From Arachnia propionica (GTDB taxonomy: Bacteria > Actinomycetota > Actinomycetes > Propionibacteriales > Propionibacteriaceae), in the NCBI RefSeq assembly GCF_003932785.1, contig NZ_RQYT01000005.1, positions 1-64,000 of the forward strand: 64,000 nucleotides of DNA. The letters run 5' to 3'. The notes beneath the pieces were generated by a model. That model saw only the letters and a program-made list of their open reading frames with translations. It was not told the origin of the DNA and made no database searches. Shown here one piece after another: positions 59,676 through 64,000 of the stretch (its first letter is position 1; the number at the start of each line of letters is the position of its first letter). The position numbers and the translations under genes are program-made.

Positions 59676-60565
59676 TCCTCAGCGTCCGCGTGCCCGCCAC
59701 CACCGCGAACCTCGGCTCGGGTTTCGACTGCATCGGGCTCGCGGTGGACTGGTACGACGAGTTGACCCTCGAGACCCTCGACGCCCCCGGCCTCGTCATC
59801 GAGGTGACGGGGGAGGGTGCCGAGTCGGTGCCCCGGGACAGCTCCCACCTGGTCATCGCGACGATCGAGCACTGCCTGCGGCAATGGGGGGTGACGATGC
59901 CGTCCGGAATGCGGCTCGCCGCCCACAACACCATCCCACATTCGCGGGGCCTCGGTTCCTCCGCCGCGGCGATCGCCGCCGGATGCGCACTCGCGCACGG
60001 TATCGCCCGTCCGGGGGAGGCCCCCGACCCGGTGGAACTCGCTCGCCTCGCCTCCCTCCTGGAGGGCCATCCCGACAATGCGGGGGCCGCCGTGCACGGG
60101 GGAGCGATCCTGGCCTGGATCCATGACGAGGACGTGGAACTCCTCCACCTGGACCCGGCGGCCGGACTGCGTTGCGTCGTCTTCGTCCCGGAGTTCGAGG
60201 TGCCAACCGCCGGGGCGCGTTCGGTGCTCCCGGAGGCCGTGCCCCGATCTGACGCGGTGGCGCAGGCTATTGCTGCCGCGTCCTTGCCGAAGGCGTTGGA
60301 ACTTCGTCCAGACCTGCTGCTCGCGGCCACGGAGGATCGGCTCCACCAGCAGTACCGTGCGGGGCTGATGCCCGAGTCGTGGGATCTGATGTCGCGGTTG
60401 CGGGCCGAGGGTGTGCCCGCCGTCATCTCGGGCGCGGGTCCGACCGTTCTGGCGATTGGACTGCCCGAACAACTGGGGCCGACCAGCACTGTCCGGCACG
60501 ACGGGTTCATCCGGCGCGACCTCGGGATCGGTCACGGGCTGGAGTTGATTTCGCGGGATTTCTGA
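59672..60565 (+). CDS. thrB: homoserine kinase
   Basis: 297 residues from GTG 59672. GHMP kinase: VPATTANLGSGFDCIGLAVD, IPHSRGLGSSAAAIAAG and ISGAGPTVLAIG. Makes O-phosphohomoserine for threonine synthase. thrC, usually between hom and thrB in related genomes, is not here. Confidence 0.93.
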   Translation: MILSVRVPATTANLGSGFDCIGLAVDWYDELTLETLDAPGLVIEVTGEGAESVPRDSSHLVIATIEHCLRQWGVTMPSGMRLAAHNTIPHSRGLGSSAAAIAAGCALAHGIARPGEAPDPVELARLASLLEGHPDNAGAAVHGGAILAWIHDEDVELLHLDPAAGLRCVVFVPEFEVPTAGARSVLPEAVPRSDAVAQAIAAASLPKALELRPDLLLAATEDRLHQQYRAGLMPESWDLMSRLRAEGVPAVISGAGPTVLAIGLPEQLGPTSTVRHDGFIRRDLGIGHGLELISRDF

Positions 60566-60715
60566 GCAGGGACGCGCCCTGTGGTAGGCTACGCAGCAGT
60601 CACCACTGCGCCGGCGTGCCAGCATGCGCCGCCAATGAGTCGCGCGGGGACCTCACAGCAACCGGGACCAGTGGTTCGCATCCTCCCGGTTTCCAGAATC
60701 TTGGAAAGGCATTCC
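60566..60715 (+). promoter_or_regulatory. rho promoter and leader
   Basis: 150 bp between thrB and rho with an extended -10-like TGTGGTAGGCT (60580-60590) leaving a leader of roughly 120 nt. Rho genes often attenuate themselves through such leaders. No strong -35 seen. Confidence 0.35.
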
Positions 60716-62422
60716 GTGACCGAATCCGGAACCAACTCCCTGTCGGGCCTGAAGCTCCCTGAGCTCAAGAAGATGGCCTCCGAGCTGGGACTCAAGGGCG
60801 TTTCAGGCATGCGCAAGGGCGACCTCATCGACGCCATCACCGCCAATGCGCGCCCATCCCGCAAGGCCCCCACCGAACGCCCGAGGCGCACCGAGGAGCC
60901 GAAGGTCGGGGAGAAGAAGGCGGAGCAGCCTGAACTTCCCCAGCCCCGGGCGGAACAGCCCGCGGCTCCTCGCGAGGATCGCCCCGCGGGCGACGCCCCG
61001 CACGAGGGTGGGCGGAATCGTCGTCGTCGCGACCGCAACAAGGATCGTGACAAGGCCTCGCAGGAGGCCACCAACGAGGAGGTGGGTGAGCGGCTCGCGA
61101 TGGCACTGGGTCAGCCAACCAACACCCCGAGCCTGCCCCCGGCCAGCGCGGGGGCCAGCCGCTTCGAGGAGGAGCAGGACGGGGGACGCCGCAGCCGTCG
61201 CCGACGCAGCCGGGACCGTCAGAACCGACGGAATCGGGGCTCCTCCGGCCTGGATCGGTTGGATGCCGAACCGACGGTTTCCGAGGACGACGTCCTGGCA
61301 GCCGTGTCGGGCATCGTCGACATCCTCGACAACTACGCCTTCGTGCGCACCACTGGCTACCTGCCGGGACCCAACGACGCGTACCTGCCCCTTCCGATGG
61401 TGCGCCGCTACGGACTGCGCCGCGGCGATGTCATCGTCGGCGCGATCCGCACGCCCCGGGAGGGTGAGCGCAAGGAGAAGTACAACCCCCTGGTGCGCAT
61501 CGACTCCATCAACGGCGATGAGCCCGAGAAGGCGAGGAATCGGCCCGAGTTCGCCAAGCTCACCCCGCTCTACCCGCAGGAGAAGCTGCGGTTGGAGACG
61601 GTCGGCACGCAACTGACCGGCAGGGTCATCGACCTCGTGGCCCCCATCGGCAAGGGCCAGCGTGGCCTCATCGTCTCCCCGCCCAAGGCGGGCAAGACCA
61701 TGGTGATGCAGAACATCGCCAATGCCATCGCCGCCAACAATCCCGAGGTGCACCTCATGGTCGTCCTCGTGGACGAGCGGCCCGAGGAGGTCACCGACTT
61801 CCAGCGGACCGTCTCCGGAGAGGTCATCGCCTCGACCTTTGACCGTCCCGCGGAGGACCACACCGTCGTCGCGGAACTCGCCATCGAACGCGCCAAGCGT
61901 CTCGTGGAACTGGGCCATGACGTCGTGGTGCTGCTCGACGGCATCACGCGGCTCGGACGCGCCTACAACCTGGCCGCTCCCGCCTCCGGGCGCATCCTGT
62001 CCGGTGGCGTCGACTCCGCCGCCCTGTACCCGCCGAAGAAGTTCTTCGGCGCCGCCCGCAACATCGAGAACGGCGGTTCGCTGACGATCCTCGCCACGGC
62101 CCTCATCGAGACGGGGTCGCGCATGGACGAGGTCATCTTCGAGGAGTTCAAGGGCACCGGCAACATGGAGTTGCGTCTGGCCCGCCAGCTGGCGGACAAG
62201 CGGATCTTCCCCGCGATCGACGTGGACGCCTCGGGGACGCGCCGCGAGGACCTCCTCCTCGGCCGTGACGAGCTCAACATCATCTGGAAGTTGCGTCGTG
62301 CCCTCTCCGGCCTGGACGACCAGGCCGCGTTGGAGACGCTGCTGGCGAGGATGCGCAAGACGCAGAACAATCACGAGTTCCTGCTCAGCGTCCTCAAGAC
62401 CACGCCTGCCCAGGACGGCTGA
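60716..62422 (+). CDS. rho: transcription termination factor Rho
   Basis: 568 residues from GTG 60716 (GGAAAGG upstream). Long actinobacterial insert (about residues 45-185) rich in Arg, Glu and Pro between the N-terminal SAP-like helix ([20 protein letters not shown]) and the RNA-binding cold-shock fold ([20 protein letters not shown]). ATPase with [37 protein letters not shown] and the arginine-finger region. The insert is normal for high-GC actinobacteria. Confidence 0.95.
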   Translation: MTESGTNSLSGLKLPELKKMASELGLKGVSGMRKGDLIDAITANARPSRKAPTERPRRTEEPKVGEKKAEQPELPQPRAEQPAAPREDRPAGDAPHEGGRNRRRRDRNKDRDKASQEATNEEVGERLAMALGQPTNTPSLPPASAGASRFEEEQDGGRRSRRRRSRDRQNRRNRGSSGLDRLDAEPTVSEDDVLAAVSGIVDILDNYAFVRTTGYLPGPNDAYLPLPMVRRYGLRRGDVIVGAIRTPREGERKEKYNPLVRIDSINGDEPEKARNRPEFAKLTPLYPQEKLRLETVGTQLTGRVIDLVAPIGKGQRGLIVSPPKAGKTMVMQNIANAIAANNPEVHLMVVLVDERPEEVTDFQRTVSGEVIASTFDRPAEDHTVVAELAIERAKRLVELGHDVVVLLDGITRLGRAYNLAAPASGRILSGGVDSAALYPPKKFFGAARNIENGGSLTILATALIETGSRMDEVIFEEFKGTGNMELRLARQLADKRIFPAIDVDASGTRREDLLLGRDELNIIWKLRRALSGLDDQAALETLLARMRKTQNNHEFLLSVLKTTPAQDG

Positions 62423-62426
62423 CCGT

Positions 62427-62456
62427 TTGGTTCCCAGCCCTCCCGCTGGCAGAATT
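62427..62456 (+). promoter_or_regulatory. rpmE promoter
   Basis: TTGGTT (62427-62432) and CAGAAT (62450-62455), 17-bp spacer, about 75 bp before the rpmE start. Confidence 0.5.
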
Positions 62457-62531
62457 GTCTTTTGTGCCGGTTCACGCCCGCATCACGTTCGCGTGAGGGC
62501 GACCCGGGGAAACCACGAACAGGAGAAGACC

Positions 62532-62741
62532 ATGAAGCAGGGAATCCATCCCGATTACGTCGAGACCACGGTGCACTGCACCTGCGGCAACACCTTCAGC
62601 ACCCGCAGCACCGCCACGAAGGGGTCGCTGAGCGCCGATGTGTGCGCCGAGTGCCACCCGTTCTACACCGGCAAGCAGAAGATCCTCGACACCGGTGGCC
62701 GCGTGGCCCGCTTCGAGCGGATGTACGCCAAGAAGAAGTGA
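62532..62741 (+). CDS. rpmE: 50S ribosomal protein L31 (zinc form)
   Basis: 69 residues from ATG 62532 (CAGGAGA upstream). [33 protein letters not shown] and the four Cys (C-x-C and C-x2-C) identify the zinc-binding L31 rather than the zinc-free paralogue. Zur control is often seen for the other type, not this one. Confidence 0.95.
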   Translation: MKQGIHPDYVETTVHCTCGNTFSTRSTATKGSLSADVCAECHPFYTGKQKILDTGGRVARFERMYAKKK

Positions 62742-62750
62742 CTCCACCCG

Positions 62751-63815
62751 GTGTTTGAGTCCGCTCTGCCGCTGGTCGAGGAGTTCGACCGGTTGGAATC
62801 CCAGCTGGCGGATCCCGCCACGCATACCGACCCGGTGCTGATGCGCCGGGTCGGTCGGCGTTACGCGTCGTTGCGCCCGATCGTCGAGACACTCGCAGCG
62901 CATCGCAGCATCGCCGCGGACCTTGAGGCCGCCAAGGAACTGGCCCAGCTGGATGACGGCTTCCACGATGAGGTGGCCGAGTTGCAGGAGCGCCTCGACG
63001 AGGTGACGGCCAGGCTGACCCGCCTACTGGCCCCGAGGGATCCCAACGACGACGCCGATGCCATCCTCGAGATCAAGTCCGGGGAGGGCGGCGAGGAGTC
63101 CGCGCTGTTCGCGGGGGACCTGCTGCGGATGTATCAGCGCTATGCCGAATCGGTGGGCTGGGGCGTCGAGGTGATGGACGCCCAGAACACCGATCTCGGG
63201 GGGTTCAAGACCGTCACCATCGCGGTGAAGGGAGTGGCCGTCGAAGGGGTGGGGCCGTACGGGCGCCTCAAATTCGAGGGTGGGGTGCACCGCGTGCAAC
63301 GGGTCCCCGTGACGGAGACACAGGGACGCATCCACACCTCCGCCGCAGGGGTCCTCGTCTCCCCGGACGTCGAGGCGGAGGAAATCGAGATCAACGACCA
63401 GGACCTCAGGATCGACGTCTTCCGGGCCTCCGGTCCGGGCGGACAGGGGGTCAACACGACGGACTCCGCCGTGCGGATCACCCATCTGCCCTCGGGGGTG
63501 GTGGTGAGCTGCCAGAACGAACGCTCCCAACTCCAGAACAGGGAACAGGCGATGCGGATGCTGCGTTCCCGTCTCGCCGCGATCGCAGAGGCTCAGGCCG
63601 CCGAGGCGGCGTCGCAGGCCCGCAGATCCCAAGTGCGCACTGTGGACCGCTCCGAGCGGATCCGGACCTACAACTTCCCCGAGAACCGCTTCGCCGACCA
63701 CCGGATCGGCTTCAAGGCCCACAATCTCGACCTCGTGCTCCAGGGGGCGCTCACCCCTGTCCTCGACGCTCTGGCCGAGGCCGACCTGGCCGAGCGGCTC
63801 GGCACCGCCCGGTGA
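62751..63815 (+). CDS. prfA: peptide chain release factor 1
   Basis: 354 residues from GTG 62751. GGQ loop ([20 protein letters not shown], about residue 229) and the codon-recognition region, [17 protein letters not shown] (PxT motif variant PVT), identify RF1. The Gln is normally methylated by PrmC, encoded immediately downstream. Confidence 0.95.
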   Translation: MFESALPLVEEFDRLESQLADPATHTDPVLMRRVGRRYASLRPIVETLAAHRSIAADLEAAKELAQLDDGFHDEVAELQERLDEVTARLTRLLAPRDPNDDADAILEIKSGEGGEESALFAGDLLRMYQRYAESVGWGVEVMDAQNTDLGGFKTVTIAVKGVAVEGVGPYGRLKFEGGVHRVQRVPVTETQGRIHTSAAGVLVSPDVEAEEIEINDQDLRIDVFRASGPGGQGVNTTDSAVRITHLPSGVVVSCQNERSQLQNREQAMRMLRSRLAAIAEAQAAEAASQARRSQVRTVDRSERIRTYNFPENRFADHRIGFKAHNLDLVLQGALTPVLDALAEADLAERLGTAR

Positions 63816-64000
63816 ACGGCGTGATGCGGGCCTGGGACGTGGTGCTGGAGGTCGCGGAGCAGCTGGCACTGGCGCAGGTGACGAGCCCCATGGCGGATGC
63901 CCGCTGGCTGGTGTGTCACGCCCTCGACTGCGACGGCGCAGCGCTGGTGCTGCACTCCGTGGACGACGGGCGACGTTCGGCGATCGACACGTTGGTTGCA
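63812..64000 (+). CDS. prmC: release-factor glutamine methyltransferase PrmC, N-terminal part
   Basis: Starts at GTG 63812 overlapping the prfA stop (ATG 63824 is an alternative) and runs off the window. [20 protein letters not shown] and ARWLVCHAL are the N-terminal helical domain of PrmC/HemK, which binds the release factor. The SAM-binding NPPY motif lies beyond the edge. Confidence 0.85.
   Translation, partial: MNGVMRAWDVVLEVAEQLALAQVTSPMADARWLVCHALDCDGAALVLHSVDDGRRSAIDTLVA

Overview
The window comes from a high-GC actinobacterium. Gene order and protein types (whiB1 beside pdtaS, sigR-rsrA, a fused E1/E2 2-oxoglutarate dehydrogenase, a 24-residue bL37, lysA-hom-thrB-rho-rpmE-prfA-prmC, leaderless starts) fit the Propionibacteriales, probably Propionibacteriaceae. 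That placement is an inference from gene content; no rRNA is present.

Three regions. (1) 1-3675 is mobile-element debris: a frameshifted IS30-type transposase, a secreted SGNH hydrolase broken by a stop codon and by the IS, a small lipoprotein, and a large serine recombinase that lacks its N-terminal catalytic segment. (2) 3676-37082 is a 33.4-kb integrated conjugative element bounded by 39-bp direct repeats. The right repeat is the 3' end of an intact initiator tRNA-fMet gene (37044-37120, minus strand). The left repeat is the displaced copy next to a tyrosine integrase. (3) 37120-64000 is ordinary chromosome: a peptide/nickel-type ABC transporter, serA, hisN-rsgA-aroA, doxX, sigR-rsrA, bL37, pdtaS, whiB1, galK, kgd, a GT87-type membrane glycosyltransferase, tRNA-Arg(CCG), lysA-hom-thrB, rho, rpmE, prfA and the start of prmC.

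The element looks like a plasmid that learned to integrate. Its plus-strand left arm runs int, two ParA-type ATPases, a ParB-like protein and an AAA+ ATPase as one tightly packed operon. The middle holds a toxin-antitoxin pair, an autoregulated KfrA-type coiled-coil protein, a zeta-type toxin module, a small resolvase, an HNH nuclease and a hairpin-rich putative oriT in front of a 2091-residue relaxase-helicase-primase. An ImmA/IrrE-type regulator follows. The right arm is one minus-strand operon of about 13 kb: a small HTH protein, a winged-helix protein with embedded iterons, pilin-like and VirB6-like membrane proteins, lipoproteins, PrgI, VirB4, a CHAP/lysozyme-like wall hydrolase, a sigma-factor-like protein, the VirD4/TraG coupling protein and an accessory protein. 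A divergent two-promoter switch at 36647-36743 appears to control this operon. It faces an XRE-like repressor gene which, in the excised circle, would read straight across attP into int.

The most unusual signals are six clusters (about 69 units) of a 9-bp repeat, consensus CAGYGCANN, scattered through the element on both strands, in different reading frames and outside genes; the oriT hairpins, three of which share the same ATCGA loop; interleaved palindromes at the kfrA promoter; iterons inside a coding sequence; and a zeta-toxin C-terminal domain repeated as a free-standing neighbour gene.
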